Positions 40,226-49,433 are shown, counted from the stretch's first letter. The stretch is 64,000 nt of DNA from DASUGC01 sp035606665 (GCA_035606665.1 DATNEY010000013.1:86095-150094); one strand, 5' to 3'. Notes: a model not told the origin generated them from the letters alone. Made by a program: numbers and translations.

Positions 40226-43200
40226 TCAGAACCTGATCCTGGCGGCCACGCTGAGCGTCCGCATCGGCGCGAATCTCGTCACCTGTCCGAACGTGTTCGA
40301 GTTGACGTTGGCGTCAATCGCCGTCCACCGGGTCGTGTTGAACAGATTGTTCGCGTTGATCGTGAGACCGACGCTGCGGTTGCCGCCGATGCGCATGTCG
40401 CGCGAGAACTGCGCGTTGAAGACGTACCCGCCCGGGCCGATGATGACGTTGCGCGCCGAGGTGCCGAACGCTCCGATCGCCGGCGCCGCGAACGCGTCAG
40501 TATTGAAGAACCGCAGCAGCGTCTCGTCGTCCAGGCCGATGGGCACGCCGAGATAGTCCGCCCGGAGCGATCCGCTCGTGCCGCTGGCGACGCTGGTCGT
40601 CGCGCCCACGACGCGCGGCGTGAACGGCGAACCCGACTCCGCGGAGAAGTTCAGCGTCGCCGACCACTCTCCGACGATCGCACGGAGCCACCCGCCGTCG
40701 GAGAACCACTTCCGGCCGACGCCGAACGGCAACTCCCATGTGGCGTTGGCACTGACCTGATGGCGCTGATCGAAGTTCGACAGGGCGTATTCAGCTTCGA
40801 GGTTCTGATCGTTCTGTGCGACGACCGCGCCGCCGGCGCCGAGCGACGAGGCGTTGTCCATCGATCGGGCCAGCGTGTAGCTGGCGCCGAATCGGAGGCC
40901 GCGGGCGAGCCCGCGCTGAACCGAGAAGCTCGCCAGCGACAACAGCGATCGGCCGCCTGACGATTCCCACGTAAACGGCTGGACGCCATTGATTCTGAGC
41001 GTGCCGTCCGCGTTGCGGTTCGGCGCGCGGAGCAGGTCGAGATTGGTGCCACGCGTGCCCGTGTATCCCGCGGTCGCGCTCCAGATGCGCCAGAACGACT
41101 TCGAGACGGTCGCGTTCCAGGTCTGAATCATGCCGAGGCCGTAGCGCGGATCGATGCCGAAGTTGTTCGTCACGTTGCTGCTGCCTTCGAGCAGGCCACT
41201 CGAGAGCGACAGAGGATCGGCAATCGATCCGGCGTTGGTCAGCGTGTCCGCGAACGGCGGCTGCGCGACCATTCGCTGGGCGATCGACGAGTACGACGTC
41301 GTGTTGTACGTGATGCTGTAGCTCGTGTTGAGCACGGTGCCGCGCGCGAGCCGGTAGGCCATCCCGACGCGTGGCCCGATGTTGTTCCAGTCCGTCCGCA
41401 CCATCGTTGAGGGGAAGACGATGCCGGTGACCGCACCCACCCCGCCGGGCGTCACGACGGCCGCGGCCGTGAAATCCGGCGCGACGTCGAGGTTCGCCAT
41501 GCGTCCGCTCGCCTCCTCGTAAGGAAACGGGACCTCCCACCTGACACCGAGGTTGAACGTCATCCGGTTGCTGCGCTGCCAGTTGTCTTCCAGATAGACG
41601 GCGAACGCCTTCTGCCGGAGCCGCGTGGTGCCGGCAACCTGCAGCGTGGCCTGCTGGGGCATCCCGATCAGGAAGTCCGCGAAGTCGGCGCCGGTGTTTC
41701 GCGAGATCAACGCGCCGTTGCTGGTGTAGAGACCCGTGAACGTGAACGTGCCCCGCGAATTGCCGTTGCTCTGACTCGAGGACGCATCACGCCGGAACTC
41801 CGTGCCGACGCGCAGTTGGTGCGTGCGGACCGGACGCGACAGCGTATAGGTGAGACTCGTGCGCAGATCGTTCCGGGAATTCGCAGCGCTCGATCGCACG
41901 CTGAAGTTGGAGAAGATCAGGTTGGGTACACCCCAGTTCAGAGGATCCGGCTGGGATGGATACGAGATCCCCGCGAGCCCCGCGACATTGACAATGTTCG
42001 AGAACGCGTTCGACGTGGTGCTCGAGTTGCGCGCGATGTTGACGGCAATAGTGTTGTTCGTTCGGCCCTTCGCGATCGTCAGGTTGATGGGTACGGTGAC
42101 GCTCGTGCCTTCGGTGTGTCCGCCGAGCTGCGGCAGCACGTTGAACTGTTCGGACTGGTTGCCGCGATACTGCAACTGCGCGCTGAGATTGATGGCCAGC
42201 CCGCGGCCGCCGCGGCCCCCTGGTCCGCCACCACCGGGAGCGCCACCGCCTCGGCCTCCTCCCGCGCCGCCGCCGCGCCCGCCGGGTCCTGCGCCGCGCT
42301 GGGGCAGCGTCGGCGTGAGGTTCTGATTGAGGCGGACGCTGATGCTGTTGGACGTCGAGAGCACCGCGGCCGCGGTGTGGAAGTTCTGCGTCGTGACACC
42401 GGCGATATTCGGTTCCGGGATGTAGCCCAGCAGCGACATCGCCGCCACCGATCGCTGACCGAGAGGAATCTGATTGTTGGCAAATGGCTGGCCGGTCGCC
42501 GGGTTGTACAGCTGGATACCGCTGCCCGAAAAATCGCCGTTCCGCATCGCGACCGTCGGCACCGTGGTGTATTGATCCTGGAGCGACGTCGAATGATTCC
42601 CGGAGTAGTTCAGCTGAAAGCTCGTGCGGCGGTTCGCGTTCTTGTAGAGACCTGGGATGATGACCGGGCCGCCGAACGTGCCGCCATAGTTGTTGCGGGC
42701 GTACGGTTGCGAGCTGACGGGCGTGACGACACCGTTCCGGGGCTGGTAGTTCGTCGCGTCGAGCGCTGATCCGCCAAAGGAATAGTTCGCCGACCCTTGA
42801 TAGAGGCTCTGGCCACGACCACCCCGCCCACCTAGCGCAAGGCCGCCGGGACCACCGCGACCGCCTCCGTTCAGGCCACCCCGACCGCCGCCCTGACCGA
42901 AACCCTCCTCAGGGGTCAGAGGGTTGAAGCCGGCCGCGAACTGGCCGGTCGCGGGATCGAATTCGCCGCGGCCGATGGCGGACATGCGGTCGTTCAGAAT
43001 GCCGCGATCGACGTTGATCGCGTCGCCGCGAGCGTTGACGGAGACAGCCTCCGCGCTCGCGCCCTGCAGCGTGAAACCGGGCGGCAGCAGTCTGGCCAGC
43101 TCGGCCGACTGATCGGGCGGCGTCACGTCAAGGGTCGCCGCGCCCGCCGGATCCGAACGCACCGCGAGTTGGGTGAAACGTCCCGTCGGCGCGGCCGTCG

Positions 43201-43705
43201 TGCCGGTTGGGGTGGCCGCCCCGGATGCCAGGGGTGTCGCCGAGGGAACCGGCACAGAGCGGGGCAACAACGTGAGCTGGAAGTCCAGCGTGGAATTGCA
43301 CGGCAGCGCGCCCAGCGTGAGGTCTTTCTCGAGCGGCTGAAACGCCGCCATCTCCGCGGTCACTCGGAACGTCTGGCCCGGAGTGAAAAGGATGCTGAAC
43401 CGGCCGTCCACGTCAGCGGCGGTCGCCACCACAAGCCGCGTGCCCTGATGGACAAGGATGGTGGCGCCGGAAACGGGAAGGGCGACGGTCGGCGGGGCCG
43501 CGGGCGCCGCGGGTGCTGGCGTCTCGGCCCCGCCACGTCCCCGCCCTCCGAATGGGCCGAAAGGCGCAGTAACGACGCTCGTGACACGGCCAGTGACCCG
43601 GCATCCAGTCGGAGACTGCTGGGCCGCCTGGCCGGAAAACTGCATTGCCCCAACCAAGGCGGCCACTGCGGCGGCGGAGATGACTGGAGCATGCGATTTC
43701 ATCAT
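40226..43705 (-). CDS. Giant TonB-dependent receptor with carboxypeptidase-like N-terminal domain
   Basis: 1159 residues, about twice a classical receptor. Signal peptide (SAAAVAALVGAMQFSGQAA), a transthyretin/carboxypeptidase-regulatory-like domain (~33-130: RVTGRVTSVV ... ISTLDFQLTLLP) with a Gly/Pro/Ala-rich stretch, then the receptor: plug ending FGGPVIIPGLYKN and a long beta-barrel (GSANYSFGGSALDATNYQPRNG to TLSVAARIRF). A Gly-rich run (GGRGGGAGGGRGGG) lies mid-barrel. This architecture is the OmpA/Oar-type found in Acidobacteriota, often linked to polysaccharide or protein import or to extracellular matrix. Substrate unknown. VWA gene follows at 1 nt. Confidence 0.88.
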   Translation of the reverse strand: MMKSHAPVISAAAVAALVGAMQFSGQAAQQSPTGCRVTGRVTSVVTAPFGPFGGRGRGGAETPAPAAPAAPPTVALPVSGATILVHQGTRLVVATAADVDGRFSILFTPGQTFRVTAEMAAFQPLEKDLTLGALPCNSTLDFQLTLLPRSVPVPSATPLASGAATPTGTTAAPTGRFTQLAVRSDPAGAATLDVTPPDQSAELARLLPPGFTLQGASAEAVSVNARGDAINVDRGILNDRMSAIGRGEFDPATGQFAAGFNPLTPEEGFGQGGGRGGLNGGGRGGPGGLALGGRGGRGQSLYQGSANYSFGGSALDATNYQPRNGVVTPVSSQPYARNNYGGTFGGPVIIPGLYKNANRRTSFQLNYSGNHSTSLQDQYTTVPTVAMRNGDFSGSGIQLYNPATGQPFANNQIPLGQRSVAAMSLLGYIPEPNIAGVTTQNFHTAAAVLSTSNSISVRLNQNLTPTLPQRGAGPGGRGGGAGGGRGGGAPGGGGPGGRGGRGLAINLSAQLQYRGNQSEQFNVLPQLGGHTEGTSVTVPINLTIAKGRTNNTIAVNIARNSSTTSNAFSNIVNVAGLAGISYPSQPDPLNWGVPNLIFSNFSVRSSAANSRNDLRTSLTYTLSRPVRTHQLRVGTEFRRDASSSQSNGNSRGTFTFTGLYTSNGALISRNTGADFADFLIGMPQQATLQVAGTTRLRQKAFAVYLEDNWQRSNRMTFNLGVRWEVPFPYEEASGRMANLDVAPDFTAAAVVTPGGVGAVTGIVFPSTMVRTDWNNIGPRVGMAYRLARGTVLNTSYSITYNTTSYSSIAQRMVAQPPFADTLTNAGSIADPLSLSSGLLEGSSNVTNNFGIDPRYGLGMIQTWNATVSKSFWRIWSATAGYTGTRGTNLDLLRAPNRNADGTLRINGVQPFTWESSGGRSLLSLASFSVQRGLARGLRFGASYTLARSMDNASSLGAGGAVVAQNDQNLEAEYALSNFDQRHQVSANATWELPFGVGRKWFSDGGWLRAIVGEWSATLNFSAESGSPFTPRVVGATTSVASGTSGSLRADYLGVPIGLDDETLLRFFNTDAFAAPAIGAFGTSARNVIIGPGGYVFNAQFSRDMRIGGNRSVGLTINANNLFNTTRWTAIDANVNSNTFGQVTRFAPMRTLSVAARIRF

Positions 43706-43827
43706 GACTACGTTACGCCGACGACCGGCCTAATGTTGTTGCCCCTTCGTGAAGTAATTGTGGCGAGAAGGTGGCGGAGATCCTTCCGGTGTTGCGGATC
43801 GGCGGTGACAGCAGCAAGTAGGCCGTT

Positions 43828-45381
43828 CTACTTACCTGTTCCGACGACCTTCTCGATGTCAGCCACCAGGCGTGGCGCCTTGGCTGAGAGGCGCACGAGC
43901 CCCTTGTCAGTCATCAGAAACGAGTCCTCAATCCGAACGCCGATGTCCTTGTATTTCTGAACGGCCGGCGCGACCTTGGCGATGAACGCGGCGTTTTCCG
44001 GCGTCTTCGGCAGTTCGTCGAGCGCGGCCTGGCGGATGTAAAGTCCGGGCTCAATCACGAACGCCGAGCCGATTTCGAGTGTCTGGCCGAGTGGATCGTG
44101 CACGTCGATCCCGATGCCGTGCGTCGGACCGTGCGTGGACCACCGGCTGACCTGAGCGTTCTGTGCGGGTCCGGGCGTCGCTTCGGTGATGAGTCCAAGC
44201 TTCAGCAGGCGCTCCGCGAACACCGTCCGGCATGCCTGGGCAATGCCGTTCGCGGGCGCACCCATCTTCGCAGCGGTGATGCCGGCCTCCTGCGCCGCGA
44301 GCACCAGCTCATAGATGTCTTTCTGCGCCGGCGTGAACTTGCCGTTCACCGGATAGGTGCGCGTGATGTCGCCGGTCAGGCCCTGAAAATTCGCGGCGGC
44401 ATCCACAAGAAGAAGGTCGCCGTTCTGCATCTGCCGCGTCGAGGCGCCATAGTGCAACGTCGTCGCGTTCGGACCGCTGCCGACGATGGAGGGGTAACCC
44501 CACGACATCGCGCCGTTCTTCATGTACCAGTACTCGATCGCGGCCTCGACTTCGTATTCCCACCGGCCGGGTCGCGCGGCCTTCATTCCTTCGAGATGGG
44601 CTTCGGCTGAGATCTCAACCGAACGCGTCAGGACCTTCTGCTCGTACGGTGTCTTCAGCTGTCGAAGGGTTCGAGCGATGACTGAGGCGTTGAATGGTGT
44701 AACGCCGGCGTTCCTGTCGACCACTCTCATCGCCCACTCGAACTTAGATCCTGGAATCGGGGACCCGAGCTCTAAAGCTGGCTTACCCGGACCAGCGGTA
44801 GTAGTGACTACGGCCTCGAAGATCCCGAGTCTGGCCTTGCCTGCCTTCACTGCCCCGAACACCGCGCCGAATTCTTCCACTGCCTCGGCAGGAGACATCT
44901 CGTACCCGGTGCCGCCGAACAAACCATCGATGAAGGGCTGGAAGGCAGTGAGCGGATAAACCGTCGTGACGGCACTCGCGGCTGTGACTTCCGCCGGCGT
45001 GAGCGTGTGTCCATTCCAGTGTTCGCGTCTTGGATCGGCTTCGCGCGTAAAAAGGATCTCTCGCTTTGTCTTTGCGCCTGGAATGAGCACGAGGATTGAC
45101 TCTTCCTGCGTCATCCCCGACAGGTAGAGCATGTTGCTCTCCTGGCGGTACTCGTAGTTGACGTCGGTCGAGTACACCTTCTCTGGCGCGCTCCAGGCGA
45201 CGAGCACGGACTCGGATCCCAGAGCGGCCATGGCTTTGGCGCGCCTGGCTTTCAGGTCGGCGCGGAATTCTTCGGCGCCCCCGTAAGGCGGAAGCTGTCC
45301 CGCCAGCGGAGCAGTCAGACAGAAAACCGCGCACGCGATGAGCGCGACCGGCACCAGCCGTCGGGTTGAAAGAACGTTCAC
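43828..45381 (-). CDS. M24-family aminopeptidase P-like metallopeptidase, secreted
   Basis: 517 residues with a signal peptide (LVPVALIACAVFCLTAPLAGQ). An N-terminal creatinase-like domain precedes the pita-bread domain, in which all five metal ligands can be picked out: Asp (LLLVDAAANF), Asp (GDITRTYPV), His (THGIGIDVHD), Glu (VIEPGLYI) and Glu (VRIEDSFLM). Members remove N-terminal residues before proline using two Mn/Zn ions. It starts 20 nt after the acylase stop with an AAGGAG site, so it is the second gene of that operon. Likely periplasmic. Confidence 0.93.
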   Translation of the reverse strand: MNVLSTRRLVPVALIACAVFCLTAPLAGQLPPYGGAEEFRADLKARRAKAMAALGSESVLVAWSAPEKVYSTDVNYEYRQESNMLYLSGMTQEESILVLIPGAKTKREILFTREADPRREHWNGHTLTPAEVTAASAVTTVYPLTAFQPFIDGLFGGTGYEMSPAEAVEEFGAVFGAVKAGKARLGIFEAVVTTTAGPGKPALELGSPIPGSKFEWAMRVVDRNAGVTPFNASVIARTLRQLKTPYEQKVLTRSVEISAEAHLEGMKAARPGRWEYEVEAAIEYWYMKNGAMSWGYPSIVGSGPNATTLHYGASTRQMQNGDLLLVDAAANFQGLTGDITRTYPVNGKFTPAQKDIYELVLAAQEAGITAAKMGAPANGIAQACRTVFAERLLKLGLITEATPGPAQNAQVSRWSTHGPTHGIGIDVHDPLGQTLEIGSAFVIEPGLYIRQAALDELPKTPENAAFIAKVAPAVQKYKDIGVRIEDSFLMTDKGLVRLSAKAPRLVADIEKVVGTGK

Positions 45382-45400
45382 TTCACTTCTCCTTTTGTTC

Positions 45401-47728
45401 CTACTTCGCCGGCTTCAAGGTCAGCGTGTGAGCCTTTGCCGCATCAACGCGCGCCCGCGAAAACGCGAGCGGAAAGTAGGTATCGTCCGCCCATAGCTTC
45501 AGAAGACTGCCGTAGAACGGACTGCCGGGCTGCCCGGACTGCCCCGGCACATTGGTAACGATGGATCGATCCCAATCGGCGACGTCGAGTACTTCACGAT
45601 AACTCGCGCCATCGGCGGCGACGCTGCCCGCGCCACCCGGCCGTTCGACGGTCGGCAGATCGAACGCGGAGAGAAGCGGATGCGGGAAGGCGCGCGTGTG
45701 CATGCGCCCCCATCGCCAGGCGGCCCAATCCTGTCCCTGCGCCGTCTTCATGTCGGCGATGGCGCGGGTGAGGCTGGCTTCGTGCTGCGCTTTCCGATCG
45801 GCCGCCGATCTCGCCGCATCTCGTTCCTGCGCGGACGAAAGTCCGCGCCAGGTGGTGTAGACCGCCGCAGCAGCGCTTGTACGATCCAGACGGCCGTCCC
45901 ACTGCGCGATGAGCGCTCGCGCGCGCTCGACCTCCGCGTTCGCTGACGTCCAACCCTTGAATAGCGGGATCTCCGAGACCGCGCGAAGGTGCAGCGTGTC
46001 TCCCTGCATCCGGCGATGGTCCTCGATCGTGTACTTCTTGTCGGGCGTGACCATCTGCAACAACCGCGTAATGCGATCGAAGGGAACGTTCGTCGAGCTC
46101 TTGAACATCATCGGCGGCTGATAGTCCTTCGGCTGCACCTGATTGTTCGCGGTCGCGACGAAGCCACGAGCAGGATTCAATTCACGCGGCAGGTCCTGGC
46201 GGAATCCCTCCCACTCGTACGCCCCCGTGCCCGGGACGGGGAGCCGCCCGGTCCAGGAACGCCTCATGGAATCAGTCTTGGGCGCGGTGCGATTGGGCGT
46301 CAGCGCCGACGCCTGCCAGGAGATATTGCCGTCCACGTCGCCGCAAATGAGATTCTCCGTCGGCGCCTTCCAGGACATCGCCGCATCGAGGAACTGCCGG
46401 CAATCACGCGCCTGCGCCAGCCGCAGGCCGCCGATGTACGGCGCTGTACCGGGCTCGAGCAGGGCGGATCGCAACACGTAGGCGCGGTTGCGCGCCTTGT
46501 CTTCGTAGAAGATCGGTCCGTGCCGCGTGAAGCGGAGCTCCACGGTCTCCGCGGCTCCGCCCTTCACCGCAATTGATTCCCGCACGACGCGGATCGGCTC
46601 CCAAGCACCGCGAAAGCGCACTTCATTCGCGTTGGCGGGGTTGACCTCCTCGACGTACACGTCTTCCTGATCGTTGCCGGCAATGGTGAGGCCCCACGCG
46701 ACGCGTTCGTTGTGCCCGACCGCGACACCCACGAAGGGAGGTTCGCTCGCGCCAATTACGTTCCACCCGGGCGCAACGAGATGCGAGATGTATCTGAGCG
46801 ACGGGTTCGTCACCGTTCGATGCGGATCGTTGGCGACGACCGGTTTACCCGTGGCCGAGAGCCGTCCGCTCACAACCCAGTTGTTGGAGCCGGGACTCGT
46901 GATCTCATCTCCCGGCGGCGACGGCAGCAGGCCGCGACCGCCGATCCAGCTTCGATACGGTTCGACAATTGCCGGCTGATTGCCGCCGCGGCCACCTCCG
47001 CCGCCACGCCCTCCCGGGATCGCCACCGCTTCATCAATGATCGAGAGGTCGAGTCCTTCCGGCAATTTCAGGTCGTCCCACGGATCCGGCGCCCGTTGTT
47101 TATTTGCCGCTTCCGCGCCGAGCCGCACCACGTTCCTCGCGAGCATCAGCTCCGCCGACGCATCACCAAACGTGCCGGCCCGCAGCAGTAACGTCTCCGC
47201 CGTCCATGGCTCGGGCGTGATGCCGGTCAACTTGAACTCCAAGGGCAGGTTGTTCGCGTTCTGTCTGATGTACGCGTTCACGCCAGCCGCATAAGCCGTG
47301 AAGATGCGCTTGCCGTCCGGGTGGTAGCTCGTCCACTCGCGATCGTCAAAGGGGCCGCGGAATTTCAGCTGTCGCGCGATGCGATCGCGCTGCACGGCCT
47401 GCGGCCCGAGGATCTCGGCCATACGTCCTTCGGCCTGGCGCCGCCACATTTCCATCTGCCACAGCCGGTCCTGCGCCATGACGTAGCCCTGCGCCATGAA
47501 CAGGTCGTCGATGTTGCGCGCGTAGATGTGCGGCACGCCCCATGTGTCACGCACAACCTCGACCTGCGCGGACAGGCCGGGTACGGCGAGCTCACCATTG
47601 ATCTGTGACAGCGACGCCCGGGCAAGTGCATTGATGCGATCGTCGGTCTGCGCGGCGGGCCACATCGACAGGACAACCAACCCGAGCACGGCGAAGGCCG
47701 GGCCGACGAATTGTTTAGCTGGGAACAT
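45401..47728 (-). CDS. Penicillin acylase family hydrolase (Ntn), secreted
   Basis: 775 residues. Signal peptide (FAVLGLVVLSMWPAAQ), an alpha-chain region beginning EVVRDTWGVPHIYARNIDDLFMAQGYVMAQDRLWQMEMWRR, a Gly-rich spacer region and the autoprocessing site SPGSNNWVV with the nucleophile Ser281; GSNN is the family hallmark. The beta-chain (~280-775) carries the usual HGPIFYED and NRTAPK-type surface. Members cleave amides such as beta-lactams, acyl-homoserine lactones or lipopeptide side chains; the substrate here is unknown. The upstream CATAAT box and the following M24 gene suggest a two-gene operon for envelope peptide processing. Confidence 0.9.
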   Translation of the reverse strand: MFPAKQFVGPAFAVLGLVVLSMWPAAQTDDRINALARASLSQINGELAVPGLSAQVEVVRDTWGVPHIYARNIDDLFMAQGYVMAQDRLWQMEMWRRQAEGRMAEILGPQAVQRDRIARQLKFRGPFDDREWTSYHPDGKRIFTAYAAGVNAYIRQNANNLPLEFKLTGITPEPWTAETLLLRAGTFGDASAELMLARNVVRLGAEAANKQRAPDPWDDLKLPEGLDLSIIDEAVAIPGGRGGGGGRGGNQPAIVEPYRSWIGGRGLLPSPPGDEITSPGSNNWVVSGRLSATGKPVVANDPHRTVTNPSLRYISHLVAPGWNVIGASEPPFVGVAVGHNERVAWGLTIAGNDQEDVYVEEVNPANANEVRFRGAWEPIRVVRESIAVKGGAAETVELRFTRHGPIFYEDKARNRAYVLRSALLEPGTAPYIGGLRLAQARDCRQFLDAAMSWKAPTENLICGDVDGNISWQASALTPNRTAPKTDSMRRSWTGRLPVPGTGAYEWEGFRQDLPRELNPARGFVATANNQVQPKDYQPPMMFKSSTNVPFDRITRLLQMVTPDKKYTIEDHRRMQGDTLHLRAVSEIPLFKGWTSANAEVERARALIAQWDGRLDRTSAAAAVYTTWRGLSSAQERDAARSAADRKAQHEASLTRAIADMKTAQGQDWAAWRWGRMHTRAFPHPLLSAFDLPTVERPGGAGSVAADGASYREVLDVADWDRSIVTNVPGQSGQPGSPFYGSLLKLWADDTYFPLAFSRARVDAAKAHTLTLKPAK

Positions 47729-47735
47729 GGGACAA

Positions 47736-47741
47736 ATTATG
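47736..47741 (-). promoter_or_regulatory. -10-like box for the acylase operon, leaderless geometry
   Basis: CATAAT on the minus strand ends 7 nt before ATG 47728, next to the word-repeat cluster. Confidence 0.4.
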
Positions 47742-47878
47742 TACCCACGTACGTCGGGTACGTCGGGTACAAGGAACGAGCTGGCGCGTGCCTACTTTCG
47801 ATTTGAATAAGAGTAGACCAGCGTCAGTCCGCTCGTTGTACCTGACGTACCCGACGTACGAGACGTACCCGACGTACC
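47741..47878. repeat. ACGTCGGGT tandem repeat with inverted copy
   Basis: The left part (GTACGTCGGGTACGTCGGGTAC, 47741-47771, plus AAGGAACGAGC) and the right part (GCTCGTTGTACC, then GACGTACCCGACGTACGAGACGTACCCGACGTAC, 47831-47878) are inverted copies of a 9-nt unit ACGTCGGGT. They fill the gap between the TonB and acylase genes and could form a long hairpin. Confidence 0.75.
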
Positions 47879-47882
47879 GCCC

Positions 47883-48626
47883 TTATCGGAGATTGAAATC
47901 CAAAATGATGTGCACGATTGTGTCGACCGGCCGCCCGCCGCTTCTGCCCGGTATGAAGAACCAGTTCTTTGCTGCCTTGATGGCTTCCTGATCGAGCCCG
48001 TAGATGCGGTCGAGCGACTTGATCACGCGCACGTTCCCGACGGTGCCGTTCGCCAGCACTTCCACCTCGAGCGTGACGCTGCCTTGAATCTTTGCGGCCA
48101 GCGCGCCGGGCGTGTACGCCGGCTTCGGCTGGCGCAACGGAACGGCTGGCGTCACAGCGCCGTCGCCCTTCTCACGGCCGCCGGTTCCGCCCTTTTCGCC
48201 TGGTCCTGCCCCAGGACCTGTTCCGGGCCCGACGCCCGTGCCGGGACCGCCGCCGCCCGGTCCCGGCGGCGCGCCGAGTATGACGCCGCTTCCCTGAAGC
48301 ATCGTCGCATTTGGCTGGATCTGGACGTCGAGGACGGGCGGTGGGTCGACGGTCACGACCGCCGAAGGGATCGCAACGGTTGGCTGCACATGCTCGGGAA
48401 TCTGCAGCTTCGATGGCGGCGCCGGCGTCGGCCGCCCTCCCCCACCCCCGCCCGGGCCGGCTGTGTGCTGCAGGAATACGAGATCCGTGTGGATGGGCTG
48501 CGCTTTGGTGGAAACCGGCTCCGGCTTCATCCCGGCCAGGACCAGGAGAACCACGGCCAGCGCACCGTGAATCGCTATGGAAACGCCGAAGGCTGTGATC
48601 TTGGGCCGGCCGGGCTTGGGAGGCAT
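47883..48626 (-). CDS. TonB-family energy-transducing protein
   Basis: 247 residues. One N-terminal transmembrane helix (FGVSIAIHGALAVVLLVLAGM) is followed by a Pro/Gly-rich periplasmic spacer (~60-160, GPGGGGGGRPTPAPP, GPGTGVGPGTGPGAGPG) and a C-terminal TonB domain ending VTLEVEVLANGTVGNVRVIKSLDRIYGLDQEAIKAAKNWFFIPGRSGGRPVDTIVHIILDF, with the family's A-x-K-xW and P-rich core. It would transmit proton-motive force to the outer-membrane receptors. It is in the same part of the genome as the giant receptor. Confidence 0.9.
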   Translation of the reverse strand: MPPKPGRPKITAFGVSIAIHGALAVVLLVLAGMKPEPVSTKAQPIHTDLVFLQHTAGPGGGGGGRPTPAPPSKLQIPEHVQPTVAIPSAVVTVDPPPVLDVQIQPNATMLQGSGVILGAPPGPGGGGPGTGVGPGTGPGAGPGEKGGTGGREKGDGAVTPAVPLRQPKPAYTPGALAAKIQGSVTLEVEVLANGTVGNVRVIKSLDRIYGLDQEAIKAAKNWFFIPGRSGGRPVDTIVHIILDFNLR

Positions 48627-48662
48627 GCCCGTTAGACGACAGGGGTACTTAGGGGGCCGGGG

Positions 48663-49433
48663 CTACCGGTCCTGCCAGTCCGGCGGCCGTTTTTGGAGAA
48701 ACGCGTGTAGTCCCTCGGTCGCGTCGTGCGTCGCCACCAACTCGTCGAGGTAGATCTTTTCGATGCGCGACAAGTCGTCGGCAAGGCGCGCGGCCAGACC
48801 TGCCCGCGCGGCCTTCACCGCGAGACGCAGACTCGACGCGGACAGCATCGACAGATGCGCGCGAATCCATGCAAGCGCCGCGCTCCCCGGATCGCCATCC
48901 ACCACATCGTCTGCAAGTCCGATGGCGCGCGCTTCGGCGGCGTCGATCGACCGTCCGGTCAGGCAGAGATCCTCTGCGCGAGCGCGGCCGATCCGATTCG
49001 CCAGCAGTGCCGATCCGTATGGAGCGAAAACACCAACCGCGATCTCCGGCTGTCCGAACGTTGCATCGGCGTGCGCAACGATCCGGTGGCAGATGCTCGC
49101 AATTTCGAGGCCGCCGCCAAGGCAGCGTCCGCGAACGGCGGCCACGACGACGGCATGACTCTCGAGAATGTCGAAAAGAAGGCCGCGCATGTGCTCCAGC
49201 ATCGAGCGCACGTCAGGCGGCAGGTGTTCCTGAATCGAAGCACCGTACGAAAAATGATCGCCCGCGCCCTCGAGGACCATCGCCTTGAGCGACGTCGCGG
49301 CGCGTGCGTCCACAAAGACCTGTCGCAATTCCGCAAGCGTCGCTCTGTCGAGGATGTTGCCGGGCCTGGCCCCAAACGTCACGAGCCACACCTGGCCCCG
49401 ATCCTCGATCCGGACGCGGACGAGCTCGGACAT
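48663..49433 (-). CDS. Enoyl-CoA hydratase family, resembling cyclohexa-1,5-diene-carbonyl-CoA hydratase
   Basis: 256 residues from ATG 49433. The crotonase core is intact: oxyanion-hole segment FSYGASIQEHLP and the second RGRCLGGGLEIASICHRIVAHADATFGQPEIAVGVFAPYGSALLANRIG with GGG. The phrases FSYGASIQEHLP and GQPEIAVGVFAP look like dienoyl-CoA hydratases of anaerobic benzoate degradation more than like ordinary FadB-type enzymes, but no benzoyl-CoA reductase or hydrolase genes are visible. It may instead act in fatty-acid or amino-acid CoA metabolism. Alone on its strand before the sensor kinase. Confidence 0.7.
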   Translation of the reverse strand: MSELVRVRIEDRGQVWLVTFGARPGNILDRATLAELRQVFVDARAATSLKAMVLEGAGDHFSYGASIQEHLPPDVRSMLEHMRGLLFDILESHAVVVAAVRGRCLGGGLEIASICHRIVAHADATFGQPEIAVGVFAPYGSALLANRIGRARAEDLCLTGRSIDAAEARAIGLADDVVDGDPGSAALAWIRAHLSMLSASSLRLAVKAARAGLAARLADDLSRIEKIYLDELVATHDATEGLHAFLQKRPPDWQDR

